NCBI RefSeq assembly: GCF_009911795.1
Contig: NZ_CP047898.1
Span: forward strand, 868,001 to 932,000
Direction: 5' to 3'
DNA length: 64,000 nucleotides
Source: Pseudarthrobacter psychrotolerans
GTDB taxonomy: Bacteria > Actinomycetota > Actinomycetes > Actinomycetales > Micrococcaceae
This document shows, one piece after another, positions 44,267-55,249 of this stretch (its first letter is position 1; the number at the start of each line of letters is the position of its first letter). A program made the translations under genes and the position numbers. The notes beneath the pieces were generated by a model. It saw only the letters and a list, made by a program, of their open reading frames with translations, made no database searches and was not told the DNA's origin.

Positions 44267-44980
44267 GTGACTCAAACAACAGTGCCCGTGATCTTTGACC
44301 TGGACGGCACTCTTGTCGATCCGGCCGGCGGAATATCCGACGGAATCGCAGCAGCCCTAGCCGCCGCAGGTCTGCCGGTTCCTGGCCAGGACGCCCTGAA
44401 CTCGATGATCGGCCCCAAACTCAGCGACGCACTCCAGAGTGTCTGCAAGGTTCCGGCCGAGATGCTTGACGAGGTCATCCGGACGTACCGGCAGTACTAC
44501 CTGGCCACGGGGATAGCCCAGAGCCGGCTGTACCCCGGAATCAAGGAAGCGCTGGAGAGCTTTGCAGCCGAAGGCAGGCCAGTGGCCGTCGCCACGCAGA
44601 AGCCCGAAGGGCTGGCCCAGATCGTGCTGGGCCACCATGGCATCGCTGGCCTGTTCCAGTCCATCAGGGGTTCAGCAGACAACGAATCGTCAACGGACGG
44701 TCCGGTGGGGAAGGCAGAAATCATCGCCGCGGCCCTCGTTGACCTGTCCACGCAGCATGCCGTTATGGTGGGTGACCGCGCCCAGGACGTGGCGGGAGCC
44801 ATCGCGAACGGGCTTGACTGCATCGGCGTGGGCTGGGGATTCGCCCCCGACGGCGAACTCGAGGAAGCCGGTGCCGTCACCGTGGTGGACACCACCGCCG
44901 GCATGGTTGCCGCAATCGGGCGCCTCGAAGCCATCCACACCGCCGCGATGAGTGAGGTGCGCAACGATGGCGCTGTTTGA
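44267..44980 (+). CDS. HAD-family phosphatase (phosphoglycolate phosphatase-like)
   Basis: This 237-residue HAD hydrolase has the nucleophile motif FDLDGTLVD near residue 10, a helical cap (about 20-90), motif II VATQKP, and the late motif MVGDRAQDVAGAIANG. The closest match is the Gph/PGP class I group; substrate is untested. The start is GTG 44267. The final bases overlap the acyltransferase start (ATG 44967) by 14, so the two are co-translated. Confidence 0.86.
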   Translation: MTQTTVPVIFDLDGTLVDPAGGISDGIAAALAAAGLPVPGQDALNSMIGPKLSDALQSVCKVPAEMLDEVIRTYRQYYLATGIAQSRLYPGIKEALESFAAEGRPVAVATQKPEGLAQIVLGHHGIAGLFQSIRGSADNESSTDGPVGKAEIIAAALVDLSTQHAVMVGDRAQDVAGAIANGLDCIGVGWGFAPDGELEEAGAVTVVDTTAGMVAAIGRLEAIHTAAMSEVRNDGAV

Positions 44981-45635
44981 GGCGGTCCGGTGGACATTTC
45001 GCGGGCTCGTCGCGGGTACCTGCCGGCCCACCATCCTCGGCCTTGAAAACGTGCCAAAAGAGGGGCCCTTCATTGTGGCCCCGAACCATCTCTCCTTCTT
45101 TGACAGCGTCATTGTCCAGGCACTGATGCCGCGGCCGGTGGCCTTCTTCGCCAAAGCCGAGTACTTCACCACGGGTGGCGTGAAGGGAAAGGTCATGAAA
45201 TCTTTCTTCGAGTCCGTGGGCTCCATCCCCGTGGAGCGCGGCGAGCAGGCAGCAAGCGTCCAGGCGCTCAAAACCCTCCTGGACATCCTGGAGGCCGGCA
45301 AGGGCATCGGCATTTACCCTGAAGGCACACGGTCGCGGGACGGTATTCTCTACCGCGGCCGCACCGGCGTGGGCTGGCTTGCACTGGCAACCGGAGCTCC
45401 CGTGATCCCGGTTGGACTGATCGGGACGGAGAACCTGCAGCCGGCCGGTGAGAAGGGCTTCAAGCCGCATCACTTCACCATGAAGGTGGGGGAGCCCTTG
45501 TATTTCGACAAGACCGGCCCGGATCATTCGCTGCCGGCGCGGCGCCAGGTGACGGACCACATCATGGATGCGATCGCAGAACTCAGCGGCCAGGAACGCT
45601 CCACCAGCTACAACCAGAGCAAGGCCACGGACTAG
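44967..45635 (+). CDS. 1-acyl-sn-glycerol-3-phosphate acyltransferase family protein
   Basis: This 222-residue PlsC-type acyltransferase has motif I NHLSFFDS (NHxxxxD form), motif III YPEGTRSRDG and VIPVGLIGTE. It acylates lysophosphatidic acid or a related lipid acceptor at the membrane. I chose ATG 44967 (MALFEAVRW) over the track-like GTG at 44952 because a GAGG element lies seven to ten bases upstream. It is followed by uvrC after 19 bases, but uvrC has its own leaderless promoter. Confidence 0.89.
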   Translation: MALFEAVRWTFRGLVAGTCRPTILGLENVPKEGPFIVAPNHLSFFDSVIVQALMPRPVAFFAKAEYFTTGGVKGKVMKSFFESVGSIPVERGEQAASVQALKTLLDILEAGKGIGIYPEGTRSRDGILYRGRTGVGWLALATGAPVIPVGLIGTENLQPAGEKGFKPHHFTMKVGEPLYFDKTGPDHSLPARRQVTDHIMDAIAELSGQERSTSYNQSKATD

Positions 45636-45642
45636 GCGTTAG

Positions 45643-45648
45643 TAGAAT
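45643..45648 (+). promoter_or_regulatory. -10 box of uvrC (leaderless)
   Basis: TAGAAT ends six bases before GTG 45655. Confidence 0.55.
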
Positions 45649-45654
45649 GAAGTA

Positions 45655-47660
45655 GTGGCAGATCCAGCAAGTTACAGGCCCCAGACGGGTGAAATTCCCA
45701 CCAACCCCGGGGTGTACCGGTTCCGCGATCCATACGGCCGGGTCATCTACGTCGGCAAAGCCAAAAGCCTTCGCTCCCGCCTGAACTCCTACTTCGCGAA
45801 CCCGGGGGCCTGCTGCCCAAAACCCATGCAATGGTTCATACGGCCAGCAGCGTCGAATGGACAGTGGTGGGCAGCGAACTGGAGTCGCTGCAGCTGGAAT
45901 ACACCTGGATCAAGGAATTCAAGCCACGGTTCAACGTGGTCTTCCGTGACGACAAAACCTATCCGTACCTGGCCCTCACCATGAGCGAGAAGCTCCCCAG
46001 GGTCCAGGTCATGCGGGGGGACCGCCGCAAAGGCACCCGGTACTTCGGTCCCTACACGGCCGGCGCGATCAGGGAAACCATGGACACCTTGCTGCGGGTT
46101 TTTCCCGTCCGCAGCTGCAGCGCCGGCGTCCTCAAGCGGGCCCAGGCCAGCGGCCGACCCTGCCTGCTGGGCTACATCGACAAATGCTCCGCCCCCTGCG
46201 TTGGCCGGGTGACCCCCGAGGAACACCGGGTCCTGGCGGAGGACTTCTGCGCGTTTATGGGCGGCGAGGCCAAGCGTTTTATCACCAAGCTCGAAAAGCA
46301 GATGGCCGACGCCGTTGGCACCCTCGACTACGAGCGCGCGGCGAGGCTTCGTGATGACATATCCGCACTGCGGAAGGTCTTTGAGCGCAACGCCGTGGTG
46401 CTCGCCGATGATACCGACGCCGATGTCTTCGCACTGCATGAAGACGAGTTGGAGGCCGCCGTCCAGGTCTTCCACGTCCGGGGCGGCCGGATCCGTGGCC
46501 AGCGCGGCTGGGTAGTGGAAAAGGTGGAGGACGCCACTACCCCGGACCTGGTGGAACACCTGCTGCAGCAGGTCTACGGCGACGACGGCGACAGCCATGG
46601 CAGGCTGCCCCGCGAGGTCCTGGTACCCGTAGAACCCAGCAACGCTGCGGAACTTACGGAGTGGCTCGGCGGCCTGCGCGGCGCCAAAGTGGAGATCAGG
46701 GTGCCGCAGCGCGGCGACAAGGCTGCCCTGATGTCCACGGTCCGTGAGAATGCCGAGCACGCGCTCAAACTGCATAAGACCCGCCGCGCCGGGGACCTCA
46801 CCGTGCGTTCCCAGGCATTGCAGGAGCTGCAGGAAGCCCTGGACCTGCCCTTGGCGCTCCTCCGGATTGAATGCTTCGACGTCTCCCACGTCCAGGGCAC
46901 CAACGTCGTGGCGTCCATGGTGGTGGTCGAGGACGGGCTGCCCAAGAAGTCCGATTACCGGAAATTCTCCGTTACCGGGGCCGCGGCTGCCGACGACACT
47001 GCCGCCATGCACGACGTCCTGACGCGGCGCTTCCGGCATTACCTGCAGGATAAATCCGCGCAAGTCGACGCGTCCGCCTTACCGGGGCACCAAGCCGCAT
47101 TGGAAGCGGCCGCCGACGCCGCGGTCCTGGACACCACTACTGCGGCGCCGCGGGCGAAATTCGCGTACCCTCCCAACCTGGTGGTGGTCGACGGCGGCCA
47201 GCCCCAGGTGAACGCCGCCGCCCGGGCGCTGGCGGAGCTTGGCATTGAGGATGTCTACGTGGTGGGCCTGGCCAAACGGCTTGAGGAAGTCTGGCTGCCG
47301 GACAGCGACTTCCCTGTGATCCTGCCCCGGACGTCCCAGGGACTTTATCTGCTGCAGCGGATCCGCGACGAAGCCCACCGCTTCGCCATCACCTTCCACC
47401 GGCAGAAGCGCGGCAAGGCCATGACCGTCTCGGCGCTGGATGGAGTTCCTGGCCTTGGTGAGTCCAAACGCAAGGCCCTGCTCACCCACTTCGGGTCCGT
47501 CAAGGGTGTGAAAGCCGCCACCGCCGCCGAGCTCACGGCGGCCAAGGGCATCGGACCATCCCTTGCCAACGCCATCGTGGCCCACTTCAGCGGCGAAGAC
47601 GCGGCCGGCGATGCTGTTCCGGCCGTGAATATGGCCACCGGCGAAATCATTGAAACCTAG
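45655..47660 (+). pseudogene. uvrC: Excinuclease ABC subunit C, frameshifted
   Basis: UvrC makes the two incisions in excision repair. The N-terminal GIY-YIG domain starts [23 protein letters not shown] (core GVYRFRD and IYVGKAK). The frame fails after SYFANPG at the G5 run 45804-45808. One added G reads [12 protein letters not shown] and restores 668 residues. A Cys/Arg-rich motif, UVR domain (about 205-240), the RNase H-like nuclease half ([25 protein letters not shown]) and two C-terminal helix-hairpin-helix motifs follow ([11 protein letters not shown]). All are intact, so error is likelier than loss. It heads the uvrC-rapZ-yvcK-whiA block. Confidence 0.93.
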
Positions 47661-47732
47661 GTAGGGTAAGGAACGCAGGTTTCCGCCATTGCGGTTGCCT
47701 GCCTTCATCTGGAAAGAAACGGGGCGGAACGA

Positions 47733-48656
47733 ATGGCAGACTCTACGGCGGAATCCGGGACAGGGCAGGACGGCATGACGCCGATCAAGCCCGTCGAAGC
47801 GGAACTGCTGGTGGTCACCGGTATGTCGGGAGCGGGACGCAGCACCGCCGCGGACGCACTTGAGGACCATGGCTGGTATGTCGTGGAAAACCTGCCGCCC
47901 CAGATGCTCGGCACCCTGGCCGAGATCGTGTCCCACGCGCCGCAGTCCATTCCGCGGCTGGCTGTAGTGATGGATGTCCGCAGCAAGGGCCTCTTTGTTG
48001 ACGTCCGTGCAGCCCTGGGGGCCCTGGCCGCCAGCGGTGTGACGTTCCGGGTACTTTTCCTGGACGCCAATGACGACGTCCTGGTCCGCCGCTTCGAGCA
48101 GGGCCGCCGGCCCCACCCCCTCCAGGAAGGGGGACGGATCCTCGACGGCATTGCAGCCGAACGGGAGGTGCTCAAGGAACTGCGCGACAGCTCCGACGTC
48201 GTACTGGACACCTCCACCTACAACGTCCACGCCCTGGCCACGGCCATCACGGAACTCTTCACCGATTCCGGTCCGGTGGCCCTGCGGCTCAACGTCATGA
48301 GCTTTGGCTTCAAGTACGGCCTGCCGGTGGATTCCAACTACGTTGCGGACGTCCGGTTCATCCCGAATCCGCACTGGGTTCCGCAACTGCGCCCGCACAC
48401 GGGCCTGGACAAGGACGTCAGCGACTACGTCCTCGAGGCGGAAGGCGTGAAGAACTTCGTGGACCGCTATGTCCTGGCCCTCGAGCCCGTCCTGGACGGC
48501 TACCGGCGCGAAAACAAGCACTACGCCACCATCGCCGTCGGCTGTACGGGTGGAAAGCACCGGTCCGTGGCAGTCGCCGTCGAGCTGTCCAAGAAACTGG
48601 CACAGTATCCCCGCGTGACCGTGACCACCACCCATCGGGATCTGGGCCGCGAGTAA
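47733..48656 (+). CDS. rapZ: RapZ/YvcJ-family nucleotide-binding protein
   Basis: This 307-residue P-loop protein carries Walker [12 protein letters not shown] at residues about 27-37, where Arg replaces the usual Lys, as in many actinobacterial members. The C-terminal signature is [17 protein letters not shown]. In E. coli RapZ directs small-RNA control of amino-sugar synthesis; in actinobacteria it is a conserved neighbour of YvcK and WhiA with an undefined role. Its stop shares one base with the next start (TAATG). Confidence 0.93.
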   Translation: MADSTAESGTGQDGMTPIKPVEAELLVVTGMSGAGRSTAADALEDHGWYVVENLPPQMLGTLAEIVSHAPQSIPRLAVVMDVRSKGLFVDVRAALGALAASGVTFRVLFLDANDDVLVRRFEQGRRPHPLQEGGRILDGIAAEREVLKELRDSSDVVLDTSTYNVHALATAITELFTDSGPVALRLNVMSFGFKYGLPVDSNYVADVRFIPNPHWVPQLRPHTGLDKDVSDYVLEAEGVKNFVDRYVLALEPVLDGYRRENKHYATIAVGCTGGKHRSVAVAVELSKKLAQYPRVTVTTTHRDLGRE

Positions 48657-49675
48657 TGGGGATGTTCACCGGGCCCCTGCCCTTGGTACCGATTTCCAGC
48701 GGAACGGCGGCCGGCCAGCAGGACAAGGGCCCCAACGTTGTTGCGCTCGGCGGCGGGCACGGCCTGTCCGCTTCGCTCTCGGCGCTGCGGCTGCTTACGT
48801 CCGAGCTGACCGCCATTGTCACTGTGGCGGACGACGGCGGGTCTTCAGGGCGCCTGCGCGACGAGTACGGCGTCCTCCCGCCCGGAGACCTCCGTATGGC
48901 GCTGTCTGCCTTGTGCGATGACACGGACTGGGGCCGCACGTGGCGCGACGTGATGCAGCACCGGTTCCGGCCCGGCCAAGGCCGCGGCGGATCGCTGGAT
49001 GAGCATGCAATGGGCAACCTGCTCATCGTCACCCTTTGGGAGCTTCTGGGCGACACGGTGGCCGGACTGAAGTGGGCCGGTGCCCTGCTCGGTGCCCGCG
49101 GGCAGGTGCTTCCGATGTCCACCGTGCCGCTGACCATCGAAGGCGACATCCGCGTCACTGCACCGGACGGCACGTCAGCGCTCCAGACGATCCGCGGGCA
49201 GGCGCGCTGCGCCGTTGCCGGCTCGCTGGAACAGGTCCGGCTCCTGCCCGAACAGGCGCCGGCCTGCGTTGAAGCCCTGACAGCCATCGAACTGGCCGAT
49301 TGGGTCATCCTCGGGCCGGGGTCCTGGTACACGTCCGTGCTGCCGCACCTGCTGCTCCCCGAAATGCGTGCCGCCCTCAGTGCCACGGCGGCAAAACGCT
49401 GCCTCACCATGAACCTTGCCACGGACACCAAAGAGACCACGGGCATGTCTGCTGCGGACCACCTCTACGCACTGCACCGGTATGCGCCGGACTTCAGCGT
49501 GGACGTTGTCCTGGCGGATCCCGCGTCGGTGCAGGACCGGCAGGAGTTCGAGAAAGCCGCCGGGATGATCGGCGCCGAGGTTGTCTTGGGTAAAGTGGGG
49601 GCGTCGGGCCGCCGACCCGTCCATGACCCCCTGCGTCTGGCAGCGGCGTACCACGACATTTTTGGGAACAGTTAG
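48656..49675 (+). CDS. yvcK: YvcK/CuvA-family gluconeogenesis and cell-shape factor
   Basis: This 339-residue protein of the CofD-like family has the nucleotide site VVALGGGHGLSASLSALR (about 31-48), TVADDGGSSGRLR and the late motif GPGSWYTSVLPHLL. YvcK proteins bind UDP-sugars and are needed for cell shape and growth on gluconeogenic carbon in Bacillus and mycobacteria. The first residues (about 1-28) precede the domain and the ATG is fixed by the one-base overlap with rapZ. whiA follows after nine bases. Confidence 0.93.
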   Translation: MGMFTGPLPLVPISSGTAAGQQDKGPNVVALGGGHGLSASLSALRLLTSELTAIVTVADDGGSSGRLRDEYGVLPPGDLRMALSALCDDTDWGRTWRDVMQHRFRPGQGRGGSLDEHAMGNLLIVTLWELLGDTVAGLKWAGALLGARGQVLPMSTVPLTIEGDIRVTAPDGTSALQTIRGQARCAVAGSLEQVRLLPEQAPACVEALTAIELADWVILGPGSWYTSVLPHLLLPEMRAALSATAAKRCLTMNLATDTKETTGMSAADHLYALHRYAPDFSVDVVLADPASVQDRQEFEKAAGMIGAEVVLGKVGASGRRPVHDPLRLAAAYHDIFGNS

Positions 49676-49684
49676 GAAGGTGCC

Positions 49685-50665
49685 ATGGCACTGACATCAT
49701 CGGTCAAGGAAGAACTGTCCCGTCTGGACATTAAGAAATCGTCCGTCCGCAAGGCAGAGGTTTCGGCTATGCTGCGCTTCGCCGGCGGCCTGCACATCAT
49801 CTCGGGGCGGATCGTGATCGAGGCCGAGGTTGACCTCGCATCCACGGCGCGCAGGCTCCGGGCTGCCATCGCCGAGGTCTACGGCCACCAGAGCGAGATC
49901 ATCGTTGTCTCCGCCGGGGGACTGCGCCGCGGCAGCCGGTACGTGGTGCGGGTCGTCCGGGACGGCGAGTCACTGGCCCGGCAGACAGGGCTCCTGGACG
50001 GCCGCGGGCGGCCGGTGCGGGGGCTCCCCTCGGCTGTGGTCAACGGCTCGGCCGCTGACGCCGAGGCAGTGTGGCGCGGTGCCTTCCTGGCCCACGGTTC
50101 GCTCACCGAACCGGGTCGGTCGTCATCGCTGGAAGTCACGTGCCCGGGTCCCGAGTCCGCGCTTGCCCTCGTTGGCGCGGCCCGCCGTCTCGGCATCCAG
50201 GCGAAAGCCCGCGAAGTCAGGGGAGTGGACCGGGTAGTGATCCGCGACGGCGACACCATCGCCGCCCTGCTCATCCGCATGGGCGCCCATGACGCCCTGA
50301 TGGTCTGGGAAGAACGCAGGATGCGCAAGGAAGTCAGAGCCACGGCCAACCGGCTCGCCAACTTCGACGACGCCAACCTGCGGCGCTCCGCCCAGGCAGC
50401 TGTTGCTGCCGGTGCCAGGGTTGACCGGGCACTGGAAATCCTGGGCGACGACGTCCCGGACCACCTCAAATACGCCGGCGAACTTCGCGTGGCCCACAAG
50501 CAGGCAAGCCTGGACGAGCTGGGTCGCCTGGCCGATCCGGTGATGACCAAGGACGCCATCGCCGGCCGCATCCGCCGGCTTCTGGCCATGGCGGACAAGC
50601 GGGCCATTGATTTGGGGATCCCCGGCACTGATGCCAATGTGACGCCTGAAATGCTGGACGAGTAG
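49685..50665 (+). CDS. whiA: DNA-binding regulator WhiA
   Basis: This 326-residue sporulation/cell-division regulator has an N-terminal LAGLIDADG-like domain in two halves (about 1-210) and a C-terminal helix-turn-helix (about 225-320, with [19 protein letters not shown] and [11 protein letters not shown]). In Streptomyces it acts with WhiB. Non-sporulating relatives use it in growth and division. AAGGTGCC precedes the ATG. The order uvrC-rapZ-yvcK-whiA is the standard actinobacterial one. Confidence 0.95.
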   Translation: MALTSSVKEELSRLDIKKSSVRKAEVSAMLRFAGGLHIISGRIVIEAEVDLASTARRLRAAIAEVYGHQSEIIVVSAGGLRRGSRYVVRVVRDGESLARQTGLLDGRGRPVRGLPSAVVNGSAADAEAVWRGAFLAHGSLTEPGRSSSLEVTCPGPESALALVGAARRLGIQAKAREVRGVDRVVIRDGDTIAALLIRMGAHDALMVWEERRMRKEVRATANRLANFDDANLRRSAQAAVAAGARVDRALEILGDDVPDHLKYAGELRVAHKQASLDELGRLADPVMTKDAIAGRIRRLLAMADKRAIDLGIPGTDANVTPEMLDE

Positions 50666-50776
50666 CCGCGCCCCTAGAATCAGAGCGTTCACCCTGATCT
50701 TCCGGATGCCAGTCATCCGGATGCACAATCCGAGAGTTACAACCCGGACAGACCGTCCACGACATTGGAGGATTTT

Positions 50777-51403
50777 GTGACCGAGTACGTACTGCCAGAA
50801 CTCAGCTACGACTATGCAGCGCTTGAGCCGCACATTTCGGCGCGCATCATGGAGCTGCACCACAGCAAGCACCACGCCGCGTACGTTGCAGGCGCCAACA
50901 ACGCCCTTGCCCAGCTGGCAGAGGCACGCGACAAGGGCGACTTCGCCAACATCAACCGCCTTTCCAAGGACCTCGCGTTCCACACCGGCGGCCACATCAA
51001 CCACTCGGTGTTCTGGAACAACCTGTCCCCGGACGGCGGCGACAAGCCTGAGGGTGAGCTGGCAGCTGCCATCGACGACGCTTTCGGTTCCTTCGATGCC
51101 TTCCGTGCCCAGTTCTCTGCTGCAGCCCTTGGCCTGCAGGGATCAGGCTGGGGCTTCCTGGCCTACGAGCCGATCGGTGGCAACCTGGTCATCGAGCAGC
51201 TCTACGACCAGCAGGGCAACGTAGCACTCGGCACCACGCCACTGCTGATGCTGGACATGTGGGAGCACGCCTTCTACCTGGACTACGTCAACGTCAAGGC
51301 TGACTACGTCAAGGCATTCTGGAACATCGTCAACTGGGCCGATGTCGCCAAGCGCTTCGATGCTGCACGCACCAACGCCACGGGCCTCATCACCCTGCCG
51401 TAG
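50777..51403 (+). CDS. sodA: Superoxide dismutase (Fe/Mn type)
   Basis: This 208-residue enzyme converts superoxide to peroxide and oxygen. Metal ligands are His in [12 protein letters not shown], His in [13 protein letters not shown], and Asp and His in [12 protein letters not shown]. The GSGW motif is present. The start is GTG 50777 because GGAGG lies at 50767-50771; the in-frame TTG at 50765 is just upstream and would precede that site. Mn versus Fe choice is not fully readable. A repeated TCCGGATGC block lies upstream with no named regulator site. A hairpin follows. Confidence 0.95.
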   Translation: MTEYVLPELSYDYAALEPHISARIMELHHSKHHAAYVAGANNALAQLAEARDKGDFANINRLSKDLAFHTGGHINHSVFWNNLSPDGGDKPEGELAAAIDDAFGSFDAFRAQFSAAALGLQGSGWGFLAYEPIGGNLVIEQLYDQQGNVALGTTPLLMLDMWEHAFYLDYVNVKADYVKAFWNIVNWADVAKRFDAARTNATGLITLP

Positions 51404-51466
51404 TGACCCGCAGTACATGAACGTGTAACAAACTTCACATTTCGGCGTGATTTCGGCCGGAATGTG

Positions 51467-51502
51467 GTTGGTCCGCCCCCGCACTTGCGGGGGCGCACCA
51501 AC
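51467..51502 (+). terminator. Rho-independent terminator after sodA
   Basis: GTTGGT-C-CGCCCCCGCA pairs with TGCGGGGGCG-C-ACCAAC around a CT loop, with one C-C mismatch. It is followed by TTAAAC and lies 63 bases after the stop. Confidence 0.75.
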
Positions 51503-51511
51503 TTAAACGTA

Positions 51512-51606
51512 AGATGGATCACGGAAGGCGGTCTGCCTTCAGCAACGTGGCTGGTCGCCCTCCGATCTGTTAATCATCTCTGCCCAATGGCGTGCGGGAT
51601 CTGTTA
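51512..51606 (+). promoter_or_regulatory. gap promoter/leader region
   Basis: TAAGAT near 51512 is a candidate -10 box that would leave a leader of about 145 bases before gap. Inside it GATCTGTTA occurs twice (51564-51572 and 51598-51606), 34 bases apart. Whether this is a regulator site or part of an RNA fold is not clear. Confidence 0.35.
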
Positions 51607-51643
51607 GTTGGCTTCAACGCCCGCTCAACTAATTTGTGCTTAA

Positions 51644-52678
<1,035 letters not shown>

Positions 52679-52688
52679 GGTTAGACAC

Positions 52689-53915
52689 ATGACATTCCAC
52701 ACCCTCAACGAACTGATCGCTGAAGGTGTCCGCGGGCGGTACATTCTTGTCAGAAGTGACCTGAATGTGCCGCTCGACGGCTCTACAGTGACTGACGACG
52801 GCCGCATTAAGGCCTCTCTGCCAGTACTGGGAAAGCTCACGGACGCCGGTGCCCGCGTGCTGGTAACAGCGCACCTCGGACGCCCCAAGGGCGCTCCGGA
52901 GGAAAAGTACTCCCTCCAGCCTGCCGTAGCGCGGCTCGCCGAACTTGCCGCCTTCAAGGTCTCGCTAGCCCAGGACACTGTGGGCAGCTCCGCGAAGGAA
53001 CTCGCTGCCTCGCTTCAGGACGGCGAAGTCCTCGTCCTGGAGAACGTGCGCTTCGACGCCCGGGAGACCAGCAAGGACGACGCCGAACGCGGCGCCTTCG
53101 CGGACGAACTGGTGGCCCTGACAGGGGCCAACGGTGCCTACGTTGACGACGCCTTTGGTGCCGTACACCGCAAGCACGCCAGTGTCTACGACGTCGCCAC
53201 CCGGCTCCCGTCCTACCAGGGCGATCTCGTACACACCGAGGTGGAGGTCCTGCGGAAGCTGACGGCCGACACGCAGCGGCCCTACGTGGTGGTGCTCGGC
53301 GGCTCCAAGGTCTCCGACAAGCTGGCGGTCATCGACAACCTCATCGGCAAGGCCGACACCATCATGGTGGGCGGCGGCATGCTCTTCACGTTCCTGGCGG
53401 CAGAGGGCCACAGCGTGGCCGGCAGCCTCCTGGAAGAAGACCAGATCCCGGTTGTCCAGGACTACCTCAAGCGGGCTGCCGGTGCCGGCACCGAATTCAT
53501 CGTGCCCACTGATGTTGTGGTGGCCGGTAAGTTCGCGGCCGACGCTGACTACGAGACCGTCCCCGCGGACGGCATCGAGGGCAGCAGCTTCGGTGCCCAG
53601 GGCATCGGCCTGGACATCGGACCGGACTCTGCAGCCGCCTTTGCAGACCGGATCAAGGGCGCCAAAACGGTGTTCTGGAACGGGCCCATGGGCGTCTTTG
53701 AGTTCGAAGCATTCTCCGGCGGAACCCGCGCCGTGGCCCAGGCCCTGACTGAGGCCAACGCGTTCACCGTAGTAGGCGGCGGGGACTCCGCTGCCGCCGT
53801 GCGGACGCTCGGCTTCGCTGATGACCAGTTCGGGCATATTTCCACCGGCGGCGGCGCCAGCCTGGAATATCTCGAAGGCAAGGAACTTCCGGGACTCAGC
53901 GTCCTGGACCGTTAG
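52689..53915 (+). CDS. pgk: Phosphoglycerate kinase
   Basis: This 408-residue kinase makes ATP from 1,3-bisphosphoglycerate. The N-domain motif [13 protein letters not shown] and [15 protein letters not shown] (about 56-70), the hinge-side nucleotide segment [15 protein letters not shown] and the C-terminal [13 protein letters not shown] loop are all present. ATG 52689 gives MTFHTLNEL and follows gap closely without a strong ribosome site, so it may be coupled to gap translation. Confidence 0.97.
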   Translation: MTFHTLNELIAEGVRGRYILVRSDLNVPLDGSTVTDDGRIKASLPVLGKLTDAGARVLVTAHLGRPKGAPEEKYSLQPAVARLAELAAFKVSLAQDTVGSSAKELAASLQDGEVLVLENVRFDARETSKDDAERGAFADELVALTGANGAYVDDAFGAVHRKHASVYDVATRLPSYQGDLVHTEVEVLRKLTADTQRPYVVVLGGSKVSDKLAVIDNLIGKADTIMVGGGMLFTFLAAEGHSVAGSLLEEDQIPVVQDYLKRAAGAGTEFIVPTDVVVAGKFAADADYETVPADGIEGSSFGAQGIGLDIGPDSAAAFADRIKGAKTVFWNGPMGVFEFEAFSGGTRAVAQALTEANAFTVVGGGDSAAAVRTLGFADDQFGHISTGGGASLEYLEGKELPGLSVLDR

Positions 53916-53937
53916 GAACCTGGACTGCCAAGTCCTC

Positions 53938-53973
53938 CGGCCGGCAGGGTGCCCGCGGGCACCCTGCCGGCCG
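53938..53973. repeat. 36-base perfect palindrome between pgk and tpiA
   Basis: CGGCCGGCAGGGTGCCCG is followed at once by its exact complement. No T tract follows, and tpiA starts 30 bases later. It may attenuate transcription or protect the mRNA end rather than terminate fully. Confidence 0.8.
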
Positions 53974-54002
53974 CACACATATCAAGTACTTTTGGAGAAC
54001 AC

Positions 54003-54818
54003 GTGACTACGTCAACGAACGGCGCTTTTGACCGCACGCCTCTCATTGCAGGCAACTGGAAGATGAACATGGACCATGTCCAGGGCATCACCCTGCTGCA
54101 GAAACTGGCCTGGACCCTGTCTGACGCCAAGCACGACTACAGCCGGGTTGAGGTGGCAGTCTTTCCGCCATTCACCGACCTCCGCGGTGTGCAGACGCTC
54201 GTCCAGGGCGATGAACTGGACATTGCCTACGGCGGCCAGGACCTTTCCCAGTTCGACTCGGGCGCTTACACCGGCGACACATCCGGCCAGTTCCTGGGCA
54301 AGCTGGGCTGCCGCTACGTCCTGGTGGGGCACAGCGAACGCCGGACTATCCACCAGGAGTCCGACGAAGTGCTCAATGCCAAGGTCAAGGCAGCGTTCAA
54401 GCACAGTGTCACTCCGGTCCTTTGCGTTGGCGAAGGCCTGGAAATCCGCCAGGCGGGCACCCATGTCGAGCACACCCTGGCGCAGCTCCGGGCGAACGTC
54501 GCAGGGCTGTCGGCCGAGCAGGCGGCAGAGCTTGTGGTCGCCTATGAGCCCGTCTGGGCCATCGGCACCGGTGAAGTGGCCGGGCCGGAGGACGCCCAGG
54601 AAATGTGCGCTGCCATCCGCGCGGAACTGGCCACCCTCTTCGGCGGCGACGTTGCAGCGAAGGTCAGGCTGCTCTACGGCGGCTCGGTCAAGGCCAACAA
54701 TGTCGCCGCTATCCTTAGGGAACGCGACGTCGACGGCGTGTTGGTGGGCGGTGCCAGCCTCGATCCCGCGGAGTTTGCTAATATTGTCAGGTTCGAGAGT
54801 CACCTGGTGACGGACTAG
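54003..54818 (+). CDS. tpiA: Triosephosphate isomerase
   Basis: This 271-residue TIM-barrel enzyme interconverts dihydroxyacetone phosphate and glyceraldehyde 3-phosphate. Lys is in GNWKMN, the electrophile His in VGHSERR and the catalytic Glu in [11 protein letters not shown], followed by the phosphate loop YGGSVKANN. The start is GTG 54003 with GGAG a few bases upstream; the upstream in-frame start at 53949 would lie inside the palindrome. The stop codon sits inside a 26-base palindrome. Confidence 0.97.
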   Translation: MTTSTNGAFDRTPLIAGNWKMNMDHVQGITLLQKLAWTLSDAKHDYSRVEVAVFPPFTDLRGVQTLVQGDELDIAYGGQDLSQFDSGAYTGDTSGQFLGKLGCRYVLVGHSERRTIHQESDEVLNAKVKAAFKHSVTPVLCVGEGLEIRQAGTHVEHTLAQLRANVAGLSAEQAAELVVAYEPVWAIGTGEVAGPEDAQEMCAAIRAELATLFGGDVAAKVRLLYGGSVKANNVAAILRERDVDGVLVGGASLDPAEFANIVRFESHLVTD

Positions 54819-54829
54819 TCCGTCACCAG
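54804..54829. repeat. 26-base perfect palindrome over the tpiA stop codon
   Basis: CTGGTGACGGACT is followed by its exact complement. The TAG stop (54816-54818) lies at its centre. It could form a hairpin that modulates readthrough into secG. Confidence 0.8.
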
Positions 54830-54868
54830 CCCCAGGCTCCCGCAATTCCAATCTTCTGAAAGGCCGTC

Positions 54869-55126
54869 GTGGACGTTCTTCATGTCATTCTGCAGATTCT
54901 CCTGGGCATCACCAGCCTTCTGCTGACCCTGCTTATCCTCCTTCACAAGGGACGGGGCGGCGGGCTGTCCGACATGTTCGGCGGCGGTATGAGTTCCGGC
55001 CTCAGCTCCTCCGGCGTCGCCGAACGGAACCTGAACAGGTTCACCGTGATCCTGGGCGTTACCTGGGGCGTTGTGATCATCGCCCTCGGCCTGATTATGC
55101 GCTTCAGCGGCGCAGGGGACTCATAG
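54869..55126 (+). CDS. secG: Preprotein translocase subunit SecG
   Basis: This 85-residue membrane protein has two helices (about residues 4-25 and 53-75). The connecting GRGGGLSDMFGGGM loop is characteristic of SecG. It assists protein export at SecYE. The start is GTG 54869 with a GAAAGG site. Its place after tpiA is common in actinobacteria. A terminator follows. Confidence 0.94.
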   Translation: MDVLHVILQILLGITSLLLTLLILLHKGRGGGLSDMFGGGMSSGLSSSGVAERNLNRFTVILGVTWGVVIIALGLIMRFSGAGDS

Positions 55127-55177
55127 ACCCTGCAACTGATCATCGCCCGGCACTGCCGCGATGAGGATCTCCGAACT

Positions 55178-55212
55178 AAACTGTGGCTGTTGGCTCCCAA
55201 CAGCCACAGTTT
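55178..55212 (+). terminator. Rho-independent terminator after secG
   Basis: AAACTGTGGCTGTTGG pairs exactly with CCAACAGCCACAGTTT over a CTC loop, then CGTTTAAAC. It ends the gap-pgk-tpiA-secG operon 51 bases after the secG stop. Confidence 0.88.
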
Positions 55213-55249
55213 CGTTTAAACAGCGTCGTTTAAGCAGCCAGGAGACCCG

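Noticed and set aside
24272..45984. Programmed frameshifting or phase variation in coaE, uvrB and uvrC
   Set aside because: The runs are only four or five bases, no slippery heptamer or downstream structure is evident, and intact forms are the rule in relatives. Sequence error is simpler.
50696..50730. TCCGGATGC repeat upstream of sodA as a metal-regulator box
   Set aside because: It does not match known IdeR/DtxR or Mur/Fur boxes that I can name, and the palindromic core is only six bases.
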